A stretch of 64,000 bases of DNA from Mesonia sp. (GCA_012964435.1 DTTX01000003.1:1-64000), one strand, 5' to 3'. Positions 8,726-18,050 are shown, counted from the first letter of the stretch. Notes: generated from the sequence alone by a model not told the origin. Translations and numbers: made by a program.

Positions 8726-8814
8726 GATTAATATTTTAAAAGCCGACACCTTCGCGATGAAGGTGTCTTTGAAAACAACCAATAGTTCTAGATCAACAAA
8801 ACTTATTTGGCCAT

Positions 8815-11175
8815 TTATAGGTTATGTAAGTTTCCAAATTTTACTCCGAAGAAAATCGTTCTCGGTAACGATGGTCCATAGATATAATCAGAATCACGGG
8901 TCGCGCCGATATCAAAATCATCTTGGTAACTGTTAAAAATATTTTTTATACCTGCAAAAATATTTAATTGTAGGTTATCACTCAAATCGAGATGATGATT
9001 TAATTTTAAGTTAATATCGTAAAACTGATCACTTTCATTTAATTGCAAAAACCCACTGTCGCTCACCACTAAAGGCACGGTCATTTTGCCTGTGTACGTT
9101 CCGGTAATATCGATGCTCGATTCTTTTAAAACTTTAATATTCGTATTCAAATAACCATAAACAGTTGGGTTTCGAACAAAGTCTTCGATCACAATATCGG
9201 TTTCAGCGGGATTGGTGCCATCGGCTTCAAAAAGCACCTGATCTTCTCGGTGTTTTGATTGCTGAATTGTACCTCCTAACTGAAAAGTATATTTAGAAGA
9301 TGGAGAAATACCCATTTCAAAATTAACTCCGGCAACATAAGCGCCGCTACCGTTTCTTACTTCTTCTAAAATAGAGCCATTGGGTAGAGTTGCTCCTGTG
9401 CTTACGGTGGTAAACGGATTTTCAAGATCGGTGTAAAACCCTTCCAGCAAAAAATTGGTTTGTAGTTTTTTGAAGTTTTTCGAGTAGTTTAAAGAAAAGG
9501 TAAATGCATTGGAATATTCAGTTTCTAGATCTTCAGAAAGAATCACGAATTGCGGTTCGCCACCAACCGATGAAATATGTAAATCTTCATTAAAGGCTTG
9601 CGGTGCTCGAAATCCTCTAGCATAACCACCGCGCAATCGCCAATTTTCAGCAAAATTATAAAGTAAGGTAAGCCGAGGACTCAACACGGTCTGATCGATA
9701 TTTGAAGTTCTGTTTATTTGTTGAATATTGTAATTTCCTTCGACATTTACGTGATCTAATCTTGTACCAACTAATGCAGAAAAAACTTCAGATGGTTTCC
9801 ATTCATATTGGGCAAAAGTCCCGATCGAGTTCACTTCTTGATTGATAAATCGATTATAGCTGGCGATATTATCTTCAGTGCGATTCATATTATATTCGGC
9901 GCCGACCGTAAGAACGTCACTATTGTTGAAATATCGGGTAAACTGACCTCCAACTAAAACCGAAAGATCCTCGGTGTTTCCGTATGCGTTAGCAGCGGTG
10001 ATGGAGTCTTGTGCAGTTCTTCCGCCACCTAAACCGCCGTAAAAACTTTTTCGATCGGTTTGTTGCCCAGAGGTGTAAACAGAATAATTATTGGTTTTTT
10101 CAGCATTAGAAAATTCGTAGGTAAGTCCGCCCATCAATGTATTGTGGTCTAATTCTTCGGTAATATCGGTTAAATGTGGAGCAAGATCTAATCGGTCGCC
10201 GCCACGTCGATATTCTTCAATTGCAGTAAGATCTAAGGTGATTTTACTGTTTTCATTGGGTTTAAAAAATGATTTGGTGCCCAGGCTGGTATTGGTAAGT
10301 TCAGTAAGTTCAGAAAAACCATCGTTATTGGCATTGTAGCTGTCTCGATCGCGTTTCATCCCATAAACGGTAATGCCCGAATTTAAATCTTCACTCACCA
10401 CTGTAGCATTAGCATTAAATACACGATCTGTCGATTGGCCATCGATAATTCCGAAATTTGAAGAAACTTCCCAAGAATTTAGAATAGGATCTTTGGTAAT
10501 TATGTTGACCGTTCCTGCAATGGCGTTAGAACCGTAAAGAGCAGAACCGCCACTACGAACAACTTCAATTCGATCTAAAATTGAAGTCGGAATTTGCTCT
10601 AAGCCATACACACTATTTAAAGCGCTAAAAACCGCTCGACTGTTAATGAGAACTTGCGTGTAACTTCCGTCTAAACCATTTAGGCGAACTTGCGTAAAAC
10701 CACAATTTTGGCAATTGGTTTCAACACGAACTCCGGGTTGGTAATTTAAACTTTCTGCCACGGCAATAGATTGTGTGGCGTTAAAAAGTTTGGGGCTTAA
10801 AACATTCACCACAACCGGTGTTTTCTTTACATTCACTCGGTTTCGAGTTGCGCTGATCACTACATCGTCGAGGCCAAGCATATCTTCTTGTAATTCGATA
10901 TTCAGGTATTGATCTTTATAGTTTTCTGTTGAAATCGTTTGTAGCTCTGTCTTAAAACCAACCGCTTGTATTTTTAAAGTATAAGTTCCCGTTTCTATTT
11001 CTAAAACAAAATTGCCCTCTAAATCTGCTGAAGTTCCTAGCGTACTATTTTCAATACTAATATTCGCAAACGGAATAGGTTTTCCTTCGGAATTTATATT
11101 TCCTTTGATTGTAGTTTTTTGCTGCGAATAACTCAGCATTGAAATTGTAAATAGGAGAATATGAATAATTTTCAT
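8815..11175 (-). CDS. TonB-dependent outer-membrane receptor, probably metal or chelate
   Basis: The 786-residue receptor has a signal peptide (MKIIHILLFTISMLSYSQQ), a carboxypeptidase-regulatory-like beta domain (about residues 22-105), a plug domain (about 115-230, with QVLINSR, RIEVVRSGGSALYGSNAIAG and VNIITKDP) and a C-terminal 22-strand barrel ending FFGVKFGNLHNL. Two closely spaced cysteines (NCQNCG) in the plug are typical of copper, heme or cobalamin-like receptors in this phylum, but the ligand is unresolved. It is divergent from a metal-dependent repressor gene and shares an operator-like palindrome with it, which supports metal uptake. Confidence 0.9.
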   Translation of the reverse strand: MKIIHILLFTISMLSYSQQKTTIKGNINSEGKPIPFANISIENSTLGTSADLEGNFVLEIETGTYTLKIQAVGFKTELQTISTENYKDQYLNIELQEDMLGLDDVVISATRNRVNVKKTPVVVNVLSPKLFNATQSIAVAESLNYQPGVRVETNCQNCGFTQVRLNGLDGSYTQVLINSRAVFSALNSVYGLEQIPTSILDRIEVVRSGGSALYGSNAIAGTVNIITKDPILNSWEVSSNFGIIDGQSTDRVFNANATVVSEDLNSGITVYGMKRDRDSYNANNDGFSELTELTNTSLGTKSFFKPNENSKITLDLTAIEEYRRGGDRLDLAPHLTDITEELDHNTLMGGLTYEFSNAEKTNNYSVYTSGQQTDRKSFYGGLGGGRTAQDSITAANAYGNTEDLSVLVGGQFTRYFNNSDVLTVGAEYNMNRTEDNIASYNRFINQEVNSIGTFAQYEWKPSEVFSALVGTRLDHVNVEGNYNIQQINRTSNIDQTVLSPRLTLLYNFAENWRLRGGYARGFRAPQAFNEDLHISSVGGEPQFVILSEDLETEYSNAFTFSLNYSKNFKKLQTNFLLEGFYTDLENPFTTVSTGATLPNGSILEEVRNGSGAYVAGVNFEMGISPSSKYTFQLGGTIQQSKHREDQVLFEADGTNPAETDIVIEDFVRNPTVYGYLNTNIKVLKESSIDITGTYTGKMTVPLVVSDSGFLQLNESDQFYDINLKLNHHLDLSDNLQLNIFAGIKNIFNSYQDDFDIGATRDSDYIYGPSLPRTIFFGVKFGNLHNL

Positions 11176-11197
11176 ATTAATTAGTTTTGTAAAACTT

Positions 11198-11221
11198 AAT
11201 TTTTAGACAAATCTAAAAATT
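11198..11221. promoter_or_regulatory. Operator-like palindrome between TonB receptor and metal repressor
   Basis: AATTTTTAGA (11198-11207) and TCTAAAAATT (11212-11221) form a perfect 10-bp inverted repeat around CAAA. On the minus strand the centre reads TAGATTTG, which fits the -7 box for the receptor gene; on the plus strand the right end touches the -33 TTG of the repressor gene. The position fits autoregulation and repression of both genes by the MntR/DtxR-type protein. Confidence 0.6.
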
Positions 11222-11249
11222 TGTTTTTATATAAAAAAATGTATTTTTG
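11221..11249 (+). promoter_or_regulatory. Promoter of the metal repressor gene
   Basis: TTG at 11221-11223 and TATTTTTG at 11242-11249 are 18 nt apart and fit the Bacteroidota -33 and -7 elements. The start codon follows 18 nt later. Confidence 0.55.
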
Positions 11250-11267
11250 TGTAAGCAAAAATTTAGA

Positions 11268-11924
11268 ATGACACTTTCTGAAGAAAATTATTTAAAAGCG
11301 ATCTTCAATTTAGAAGAGCAAACGCATAAAAGCGTGCCAACGAATGCGATAGCAGAAATGATGGAAACCAAAGCCTCTTCGGCTACAGATATGGTAAAAC
11401 GTCTTTCTGAAAAAGAACTGTTAAAGTATAAGCCCTATCAAGGAACACGACTTACTCCAAAAGGAAAAAGTCATGCGGTTAAAGTAATTCGCAAACACCG
11501 ACTTTGGGAAACTTTTTTAGTTGAAAATTTAGACTTTTCTTGGGATGAGGTGCACGAAGTGGCAGAGCAACTAGAACATATTCAATCAGATAAACTAATT
11601 CATCAACTTGATAAATTTTTAGGCTACCCTAAAACAGATCCGCACGGCGACCCGATACCCGATGAAGAAGGAAATATAGCAAAAATTAAAAAGAAAGTAT
11701 TGGCAGAGCTTCAGCAAGAAGATGAAGGCATTTGTGTTGGGGTAGACGATTCTTCTTCAGCCTTTTTGAAATATTTAGATAAGCTCGATATTTCCTTAGG
11801 TAATAAAATAAAAGTGATCGAAAAAGAAGCTTTTGATAATTCGATGGTGATCCAAGTAGAAGAAAATACCATAAGCATTTCAAGTTTAGCTTCAAAAAAT
11901 ATATACGTTAGAAAGACTTCTTGA
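11268..11924 (+). CDS. MntR/DtxR-family metal-dependent repressor
   Basis: The 218-residue regulator consists of a winged helix (about residues 1-62, with SSATDMVKRLSEKELL as recognition region), a dimerisation and metal-binding domain (65-135, ligands in HEVAEQLEH and the KHRLWE segment) and a C-terminal FeoA/SH3-like domain (about 145-218). The family represses metal uptake genes when Fe2+ or Mn2+ is bound. The ATG at 11268 is chosen over an in-frame upstream codon that would lie inside the -7 box. The next gene, a ZIP transporter, starts 1 nt after its stop. Confidence 0.92.
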   Translation: MTLSEENYLKAIFNLEEQTHKSVPTNAIAEMMETKASSATDMVKRLSEKELLKYKPYQGTRLTPKGKSHAVKVIRKHRLWETFLVENLDFSWDEVHEVAEQLEHIQSDKLIHQLDKFLGYPKTDPHGDPIPDEEGNIAKIKKKVLAELQQEDEGICVGVDDSSSAFLKYLDKLDISLGNKIKVIEKEAFDNSMVIQVEENTISISSLASKNIYVRKTS

Positions 11925-11925
11925 T

Positions 11926-12747
11926 ATGGAAAGTATTGTAAATTATTTTGAAAGTATAGATCCGGTTTTGGCCGCGCTTTATGCTACATTGTTTACCTGG
12001 GGATTGACTGCTTTAGGTGCTTCTTTGGTATTCTTTTTTAAGCAAATGAATCGAAAATTATTTGATGGGATGCTCGGTTTTACCGGTGGTGTGATGGTTG
12101 CTGCGAGCTTTTGGAGTCTGCTTGCGCCGGGTATCGAAATGAGTCCTGGAGAAGGTTTCGAGAAAACCATTCCGGCGGTAGTTGGTTTTGGTTTAGGAGC
12201 ATTATTCATCTATGCATTAGATAAAGTTTTGCCGCATTTACACGTGAATTTTAAGATGAGTGAAAAAGAAGGCGTAAAAACTCCTTGGCATAAATCGATT
12301 TTGTTAACGCTAGCGATCACCATGCATAATATTCCTGAAGGTTTGGCGATCGGTGTTTTGTTTGGCGGTGTTGCTGCCGGATTTGAAGGCGCAAGTATAG
12401 GCGGAGCTGTAGCTTTAGCGATCGGGATCGGGATTCAGAATTTTCCGGAAGGTTTTGCGGTGGCGATGCCTTTACGCGGACAAGGTTTAAGCCGTTGGAA
12501 AAGCTTTAATTTTGGTCAACTTTCTGCTATTGTAGAACCGGTTGCTGCGGTAATTGGAGCTTATGCGGTAATGACATTTGAACCAATTTTGCCGTATGCT
12601 TTATGTTTTGCAGCAGGTGCAATGATTTTTGTGGTGGTCGAAGAAGTAGTGCCGGAGTCGCAACAAGATAAATACACCGATATTTCTACACTAGGCTTTA
12701 TTGGTGGCTTTATGGTAATGATGATTTTAGATGTTGGCTTAGGTTAA
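11926..12747 (+). CDS. ZIP-family metal transporter
   Basis: The 273-residue integral membrane protein has about eight transmembrane helices. Metal-binding helices are recognisable: HNIPEGLAIG (TM4) and NFPEGFAVAMPL with EPVAAVIGAY (TM5 and after), the classic H-N-x-P-E-G and E pattern of ZIP carriers, which import Zn2+, Mn2+ or Fe2+. A loop with H-L-H (PHLHVNF) lies between TM3 and TM4. It is translationally linked to the metal repressor gene (1-nt gap), so it is probably under the same control. Confidence 0.92.
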   Translation: MESIVNYFESIDPVLAALYATLFTWGLTALGASLVFFFKQMNRKLFDGMLGFTGGVMVAASFWSLLAPGIEMSPGEGFEKTIPAVVGFGLGALFIYALDKVLPHLHVNFKMSEKEGVKTPWHKSILLTLAITMHNIPEGLAIGVLFGGVAAGFEGASIGGAVALAIGIGIQNFPEGFAVAMPLRGQGLSRWKSFNFGQLSAIVEPVAAVIGAYAVMTFEPILPYALCFAAGAMIFVVVEEVVPESQQDKYTDISTLGFIGGFMVMMILDVGLG

Positions 12748-12765
12748 AATTTCTATCTTTAAAAG

Positions 12766-13221
12766 ATGAAAAAGATTCTAATATTTATAATAGTGCTAGT
12801 GGCTTTCGGAAATTTGATGAATGCGCAACAGCAAAACGATTCAACAGCTATTCAAAAAGTTGAATCTCCTATAATCGTAGTAAAATTGCCGGAAGGTGAA
12901 TCGTACAAATGGAAAAACTATTGCTTGACGTTCACTAAAATGTTAGCAGATTCTCGTTGCCCAAAAGATGCTACTTGCATTTGGCAGGGAGAAGCAAAAG
13001 TAAAAATGAGCTTAGAAAAGGATGGAAGTTTGATCGATTCAAAAGAAATTGTACTTACTAATCCCGAGCAAAACGGAACTTCATTTAACTTAGCTGAAAA
13101 ATCTTTTCGGGTATATGGTTTAATGCCTTACCCGACCGCAAAAATGAAAGAAGAAGGGAATATGGAGTATTACCTTCGCGTTGAAATTCCTTCGAAAACT
13201 TCTACAGCTTCAGATAAATGA
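12766..13221 (+). CDS. Secreted protein with SRCPxxxxCxWxG motif
   Basis: This is a 151-residue exported protein with a signal peptide (MKKILIFIIVLVAFGNLMNAQ). The conserved core is DSRCPKDATCIWQGEAKV, a motif found in many Bacteroidota secreted proteins of unknown function, where the two cysteines probably form a disulfide. Beta-strand-rich; no enzyme motif. It follows the ZIP gene by 18 nt and is likely in the same operon. The stop abuts the stop of the converging small FeoB-partner gene with no gap. Confidence 0.7.
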   Translation: MKKILIFIIVLVAFGNLMNAQQQNDSTAIQKVESPIIVVKLPEGESYKWKNYCLTFTKMLADSRCPKDATCIWQGEAKVKMSLEKDGSLIDSKEIVLTNPEQNGTSFNLAEKSFRVYGLMPYPTAKMKEEGNMEYYLRVEIPSKTSTASDK

Positions 13222-13362
13222 TTAATGGCAACCACAATCAGATTTTCCGCAGGCGCTTCCGGTATCGGTTGCTTTTTGTGGAGATTTCCAAAAGAATTTT
13301 TTCAATAGAAATCCTACAGCGATTAAAAACGTTACTAAAACTAAAATTTCCTGTATCATCAT
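13222..13362 (-). CDS. FeoB-associated Cys-rich membrane protein (46 aa)
   Basis: This small gene starts at ATG 13362 (MMIQEILVLVTFLIAVGFLL), 4 nt behind the feoB stop, and ends at 13222. It encodes one transmembrane helix (about residues 4-21), a basic stretch KKFFWKSPQK and a C-terminal cysteine cluster SACGKSDCGCH. That is the pattern of the FeoB-associated Cys-rich family, whose members occur directly after feoB and are thought to assist Fe2+ transport, comparable in place to FeoC. An AGAGAG sequence precedes the start. Confidence 0.88.
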   Translation of the reverse strand: MMIQEILVLVTFLIAVGFLLKKFFWKSPQKATDTGSACGKSDCGCH

Positions 13363-13366
13363 CTCT

Positions 13367-15466
13367 CTATTTTAAAAGTTGAAAAGCTGCTAATGCTGCT
13401 ACATAAGCTATGCCAGACATCGCAACCAATTGTAAAGCCGGCCATTTCCAAGAGTTAGTTTCTCGTTTAACAATGGCAAGCGTACTCATACATTGCATCG
13501 CAAAGGCGTAAAAGAGCAATAAACTAATTCCGCTAGCAAAGTTGAATAAAGGTCCGCCCAAAATTGGATTGGTTTCTGCTGCCATTCGATCTTTAATCGT
13601 TTTTTCTTCGTCGCTGCCCACGCTATAAATTGTGGCTAACGTGCCTACAAAAACCTCTCTCGCCGCAAAAGAACTCACAATGGCGATCCCGATTTTCCAA
13701 TCGTAACCTAAAGGTCGAACGATAGGCTCGATACCTTTCCCCATCATCCCGATATAACTGTTTTCCAGCTTTACGGACGCGACATGATTTTCAAATTCTT
13801 CCGCAGTTAAAGTTTCGCCATATTGTTCGCTTACAATTTCTTCAGCTCTATCAAATTCGTCGGTAGGACCGTAGCTAGCTAACACCCAAAGGATGATAGA
13901 AATGGCTAAAATTATTTTACCGGCACCAAAAACGAACGATTTGGTTTTTTCAACCACATTAATTCCTACGTTTTTGAATAGAGGAAGTTTATAATCGGGC
14001 ATTTCGATCACGAAATACGTCTTACTTTTTATTTTTAAAATTTTGTTGAGTACCCAAGCTGAAAATACCGACATCCCAAAACCGAGTAAATACAGCAACA
14101 TTAGCGTAAGTCCTTGTAAATTGAAAATACCTAAAACACGTTCATTGGGGATGACGAGCGCAATAATAATTAAGTAAACCGGAAGTCGTGCCGAACAAGT
14201 GGTAAACGGTACCACGAGAATGGTAATTAAACGCTCTTTCCAATCTTCTATATTTCGGGTGGCCATTACAGCAGGAATCGCACACGCAGTTCCTGAAACT
14301 AATGGAACGACACTTTTACCACTTAAGCCGAAACGTCGCATCACACGATCCATTAAGAAAACAACGCGGCTCATATAACCACTTTCTTCCAATAAAGATA
14401 TAAACAGAAATAAAAATGCGATCTGCGGAATAAAAATCACGATACCACCTAAACCGGGAATAATTCCTTCAGAAATGAGATTGGTAAAAACACCGGAAGG
14501 TAATACATCTTTTGTCCATTCACCTAAAAAGGCAAAGGTAGAGTCAATTAAATCCATCGGGTAACTCGACCAGTCGTAAATGGCTTGAAAGATGAGTAAT
14601 AAAATTCCGAAGAAAATAACATAACCCCAAACTTGGTGCGTAAGAATACGGTCTAAACGTGAACGTAAATCTTTGGCGGCGGCAACATCTTTTTTAAAAG
14701 TTTCTTTTAAAACGCCATTGATAAATTGATATCGAACAATAGTTTCTTTTTGCTGAAGCCGTTTAAGGTCGCTTTTCTTTTTAGTTTGAAAATCTGGAGT
14801 GTTCTCTAAACTGTTTCTATTTAAATTTCCAAAATTTACATCTTGTGTGATCACTAACCAAAGTTTGTAAAGCGATTGGTTAGGGAAAGCTTTGCGCAGT
14901 CTATCGAAATAATCGGGTGCGATCGAAGAAGCATTTACGCAAGGTTCTGTTGAAATTTGTCGGTGATTAATGATGAGTTCTTTTAACTCTTCGATCCCTG
15001 TTTTTTTACGAGCACTAACCAAAGCGATTTTCGTTTGTAATCGCTTTTCCATTAACTCTACATCTAGAGAAATCCCTTTACGCTCCATTCGATCTGCCAT
15101 ATTGATCACCAAAATCGTAGGAATGCCTAGATCTTTAATTTGGGTGAAAAGCAGTAAATTTCGCTTTAGATTTTCAACATCGCTTACTACAACAGCAACA
15201 TCGGGATAATCTTTATCGTTTTTATTGAGCAATAACTCAATCACGATATTTTCATCTAGCGAAGATGCGTTAAGGCTATAAGTTCCCGGTAAGTCTAAAA
15301 TATGTGCTTTAAGGCCGCGTGGGAGTTTACAAATACCTTCTTTTTTCTCGACGGTGATCCCGGGATAATTCCCTACTTGTTGGTTAAGACCGGTAAGGTG
15401 ATTAAATACCGAAGTTTTTCCGGTATTGGGGTTTCCGATAAGGGCAACATTTATTTGTTTTGGCAT
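13367..15466 (-). CDS. feoB: Ferrous iron transport protein B
   Basis: The 699-residue inner-membrane Fe2+ transporter has an N-terminal G domain with P-loop GNPNTGKTS (11-19), switch DLPG and NMAD specificity motif. A helical spacer follows, then a membrane domain with paired Gate/nucleoside-transporter regions including the conserved cysteines of TACAIP and TTCSARLPV. It is translationally coupled to feoA (TAATG overlap at 15466) and followed 4 nt later by the small Cys-rich partner. Iron control is likely through the operator-like site at 15703. Confidence 0.97.
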   Translation of the reverse strand: MPKQINVALIGNPNTGKTSVFNHLTGLNQQVGNYPGITVEKKEGICKLPRGLKAHILDLPGTYSLNASSLDENIVIELLLNKNDKDYPDVAVVVSDVENLKRNLLLFTQIKDLGIPTILVINMADRMERKGISLDVELMEKRLQTKIALVSARKKTGIEELKELIINHRQISTEPCVNASSIAPDYFDRLRKAFPNQSLYKLWLVITQDVNFGNLNRNSLENTPDFQTKKKSDLKRLQQKETIVRYQFINGVLKETFKKDVAAAKDLRSRLDRILTHQVWGYVIFFGILLLIFQAIYDWSSYPMDLIDSTFAFLGEWTKDVLPSGVFTNLISEGIIPGLGGIVIFIPQIAFLFLFISLLEESGYMSRVVFLMDRVMRRFGLSGKSVVPLVSGTACAIPAVMATRNIEDWKERLITILVVPFTTCSARLPVYLIIIALVIPNERVLGIFNLQGLTLMLLYLLGFGMSVFSAWVLNKILKIKSKTYFVIEMPDYKLPLFKNVGINVVEKTKSFVFGAGKIILAISIILWVLASYGPTDEFDRAEEIVSEQYGETLTAEEFENHVASVKLENSYIGMMGKGIEPIVRPLGYDWKIGIAIVSSFAAREVFVGTLATIYSVGSDEEKTIKDRMAAETNPILGGPLFNFASGISLLLFYAFAMQCMSTLAIVKRETNSWKWPALQLVAMSGIAYVAALAAFQLLK

Positions 15467-15696
15467 TACTCTACAACTTCAATTTCTATCAACAGTGCCG
15501 TTTCTTTTCTTATGGCTAAGTGGCTTCCGTTTATATTTAGATACATAGGATCTCTAAACGGAGCGGTTTGTACCAACTCTACTTCATTACCAGGTAAGCA
15601 TCCCATTTCTAGCAGCTTAAGAGGTATATCGTTATGGGAAAATTGTTTGATGATCCCTTTTTGCCCCTTTTTTAATGATGCGATGGTAAGTTTCAA
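15466..15696 (-). CDS. feoA: Ferrous iron transport protein A
   Basis: This is a 76-residue SH3-like cytosolic protein, with LKKGQKGIIKQF at the start and LLEMGCLPGNEVELVQTAPFRDPMY as core, the classic FeoA pattern. It acts with FeoB in Fe2+ uptake. Its TAA shares one base with the feoB ATG. A -7 box TACTTTTG lies 28 nt upstream, with an operator-like inverted repeat between that box and the start codon. Confidence 0.95.
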   Translation of the reverse strand: MKLTIASLKKGQKGIIKQFSHNDIPLKLLEMGCLPGNEVELVQTAPFRDPMYLNINGSHLAIRKETALLIEIEVVE

Positions 15697-15702
15697 GTTT
15701 TA

Positions 15703-15732
15703 TTTAGATTGAATTTAAACTATGCAAAAGTA
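15703..15732 (-). promoter_or_regulatory. feoAB promoter with metal-repressor-like operator
   Basis: On the minus strand TACTTTTG (15732-15725) fits the -7 box. Just downstream, TTTAAATTCAATCTAAA (15719-15703) is an inverted repeat of TTTAAA and TCTAAA with a 5-nt spacer, covering the expected transcription start. It differs by one base from the site at 53202-53218 and shares the TCTAAA arm with the palindrome at 11198. No -33 TTG is clear. Confidence 0.5.
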
Positions 15733-15775
15733 ACAGAAAAATTATTCTTAGAAAAACTTATCTAACAGAAGAATA

Positions 15776-16453
15776 TTAGTGTTCTTTCTCTAATTTTTTC
15801 AGAAGTTTTACATCTTCTACCAGTTGCTCAATAGCTTCTGGATTGGTGCCATCGTAAAAACCTCGAACACGCTTGCTTTTATCGATCAACGCAAAATTTT
15901 CTGTATGCACCATATCATATTTACCACCGTTTCCTTGAGATTTGGCTACGAGGTATGATTTTCTGGCAAGATCGTAGATATGTTTTTTATCTCCGGTAAC
16001 TAAATTCCATTTTTCATCGATAACCCCTTTTTCTTCAGCATATTTTTTTAATTGCGCAACGCTGTCGATCTCGGGCGTAACTGAATGAGAAAGCAGTAGA
16101 ACTTCAGGATCGTCTTTAAATTCTTTTTGAATTTTCACCATATGATCGGTCATGATCGGGCAAATACCTTGACAGGTAGTAAAAAAGAAATCGGCAATGT
16201 AAATTTTGTCTTCGTAATCTTTTTGAGTAATCGTATCGCCATTTTGGTTAACCAATTTAAAATCGGGCACTTTGTGATACTTTCTTACATATTGTACGGT
16301 AGTATCTACCAATTCTTTATTTACCATATCGGGTTGATAAATAGGCAGCGTAGGTTCGGGCTTTAGTAATTGATAAATAATGGTAATGATGATTGCTGAA
16401 AGTACGAAGAGTACAATGGCAAAAAATTTATACTTGGCAAAAAACTTCAGCAT
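15776..16453 (-). CDS. SCO1/SenC-family protein
   Basis: The 225-residue protein is anchored by an N-terminal transmembrane helix (about residues 10-30) with a periplasmic thioredoxin fold. The copper-binding residues of the SCO family are present: C94 and C98 in CQGICP and H183 in MVHTENFALID. SCO proteins deliver copper to, or reduce, the CuA site of cytochrome c oxidase. No oxidase genes are in the window, so an unlinked target is likely. Confidence 0.92.
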   Translation of the reverse strand: MLKFFAKYKFFAIVLFVLSAIIITIIYQLLKPEPTLPIYQPDMVNKELVDTTVQYVRKYHKVPDFKLVNQNGDTITQKDYEDKIYIADFFFTTCQGICPIMTDHMVKIQKEFKDDPEVLLLSHSVTPEIDSVAQLKKYAEEKGVIDEKWNLVTGDKKHIYDLARKSYLVAKSQGNGGKYDMVHTENFALIDKSKRVRGFYDGTNPEAIEQLVEDVKLLKKLEKEH

Positions 16454-16576
16454 AGCTTCTGTAACTTTTTGACAAAATTACAACCTATTGGGCAGATGAA
16501 AATTGATTTTGGTCAATTATTTGCTATACAAAGCACTATTGAAGTCACATTTTTTTTCTAAGCAGATTTAAAAGGT

Positions 16577-16584
16577 TACTTTTG
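16577..16584 (+). promoter_or_regulatory. -7 promoter box of rseP
   Basis: TACTTTTG fits TAnnTTTG, 36 nt before the chosen ATG at 16621. A possible upstream in-frame start at 16582 would lie inside this box, which is why it was rejected. Confidence 0.5.
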
Positions 16585-16620
16585 TGCGATTTTTTACACC
16601 AGAATATTGAAATTAAGACT

Positions 16621-17964
16621 ATGAGTCCATTTTTTATAAAAGCATTTCAGCTAATATTAAGTTTATCTATTTTAATTGTTTTACACGAAATGGGGCATTT
16701 TATCCCTGCCAAATTATTTAAAACTCGTGTAGAAAAATTCTTTCTGTTCTTTGATGTCAAATTTGCGCTTTTCAAAAAGAAAATAGGAGAGACCGTTTAT
16801 GGTTTAGGTTGGTTACCCTTAGGAGGTTATGTGAAAATCTCTGGGATGATCGATGAAAGTATGGATAAAGAACAAATGGCAAAACCTCCACAAGAATGGG
16901 AATTTAGAAGCAAACCCGCTTGGCAACGTTTGATCATTATGATCGGTGGGGTTACCGTAAATATTATTTTAGGTTTCCTAATATATATGATGGTGCTATT
17001 CGTTTGGGGAAGTCAAGAATTGAGTAACGATGATGTACAGGGCGGACTTTCAGTTTCTGAAAATGTAAAAGAATACGGTTTTAGAGACGGCGATCTAATT
17101 ACCAAAATTGATGATGAAGAATTAGATAATATTCTTTCGATGAATGGTGGTTTAAAGATCAACCGTTATTTAATGATGCGTGATATTAAAACGGTTGAAG
17201 TTTTACATAGCGACGGAAGCAAAGAAACTATCGAAATTCCTGAAGATATCGACACTAAATTATTTAAAGCCGGTGATATGAATCCGTTTGCTTTTGAAGC
17301 CGATCCGCTTTTGAGTGTTATTGCTGAAGGAAGTAATGCTGAAAAAGCAGGTCTGAAAGTAGGAGACCGTATTTTAGCTGTGAATGGAGATGCGTTAGGA
17401 TCTTGGCAGGATTTTGATACTTATAAAAAAGAAAATCTAGATAAGGAACTTATTTTAACGGTAGAAACAGAAAATAAAGAGCGTAAAGAAGTGGTAGTTA
17501 CAGCCGATTCAACAGGAATTGTTGGAATGAGTGTAAATCCTTATAATAGAATTAGTCCACGAGAACGAGAATATTCTTTAGGTGAAAGTTTAACTAAAGG
17601 GTTTGATTATGCGTATTGGACGCTGCACGATTATGTAGCGCAATTTAAATTTGTGTTTACCAAAGAAGGAGCAACACAAGTAGGTGGTTTTGGAGCGATT
17701 GGTAATATGTTCGCGCCAATTTGGGATTGGCATAGCTTCTGGATGCAAACCGCATTGTTATCGATTATTTTAGCCTTTATGAATATTCTGCCGATACCGG
17801 CCTTAGATGGAGGTCATGTAATATTTTTACTTTATGAAATTATTACCGGAAGAAAACCGAACGATAAATTTATGGAGTACGCCCAAATGGTTGGATTCTT
17901 CATTCTCATAGGGTTAGTATTATTCGCAAACGGAAATGACGTTTATCGTTGGTTATTTGATTAA
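16621..17964 (+). CDS. rseP: Site-2 intramembrane metalloprotease RseP
   Basis: The 447-residue zinc protease cleaves transmembrane anchors, typically anti-sigma factors after a first-site cut. The catalytic HExxH is in the first membrane helix (HEMGH, 22-26), and the third ligand region is ILPIPALDGGHV near the C-terminus. The periplasmic part contains a PDZ domain (about residues 205-285, NAEKAGLKVGDRILAVNG) and probably a degenerate second one before it. No anti-sigma factor gene is adjacent. The stop is 86 nt before tRNA-Asn, and the tRNA promoter begins just after it. Confidence 0.93.
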   Translation: MSPFFIKAFQLILSLSILIVLHEMGHFIPAKLFKTRVEKFFLFFDVKFALFKKKIGETVYGLGWLPLGGYVKISGMIDESMDKEQMAKPPQEWEFRSKPAWQRLIIMIGGVTVNIILGFLIYMMVLFVWGSQELSNDDVQGGLSVSENVKEYGFRDGDLITKIDDEELDNILSMNGGLKINRYLMMRDIKTVEVLHSDGSKETIEIPEDIDTKLFKAGDMNPFAFEADPLLSVIAEGSNAEKAGLKVGDRILAVNGDALGSWQDFDTYKKENLDKELILTVETENKERKEVVVTADSTGIVGMSVNPYNRISPREREYSLGESLTKGFDYAYWTLHDYVAQFKFVFTKEGATQVGGFGAIGNMFAPIWDWHSFWMQTALLSIILAFMNILPIPALDGGHVIFLLYEIITGRKPNDKFMEYAQMVGFFILIGLVLFANGNDVYRWLFD

Positions 17965-17982
17965 AAAAAATGAAAAAAATGT

Positions 17983-18012
17983 TTTGCGAATTGTAAAAAG
18001 TATTTATATTTG
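17983..18012 (+). promoter_or_regulatory. Promoter of tRNA-Asn
   Basis: TTTG (17983-17986) and TATATTTG (18005-18012) with an 18-nt spacer are a good match to the Bacteroidota -33/-7 consensus, 38 nt upstream of the tRNA. Confidence 0.6.
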
Positions 18013-18050
18013 CATCCGCTAAGCAATTAAACGCAAAGCAAAACATAAAC

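Noticed and set aside
8610-8936. A 108-codon plus-strand frame between the thioredoxin and TonB receptor genes.
   Set aside because: It overlaps both genes antisense and shows no recognisable protein signal.
15302-15712. A 136-codon open frame on the plus strand across feoA and the feoB start.
   Set aside because: It is antisense to two certain genes; no promoter or family features.
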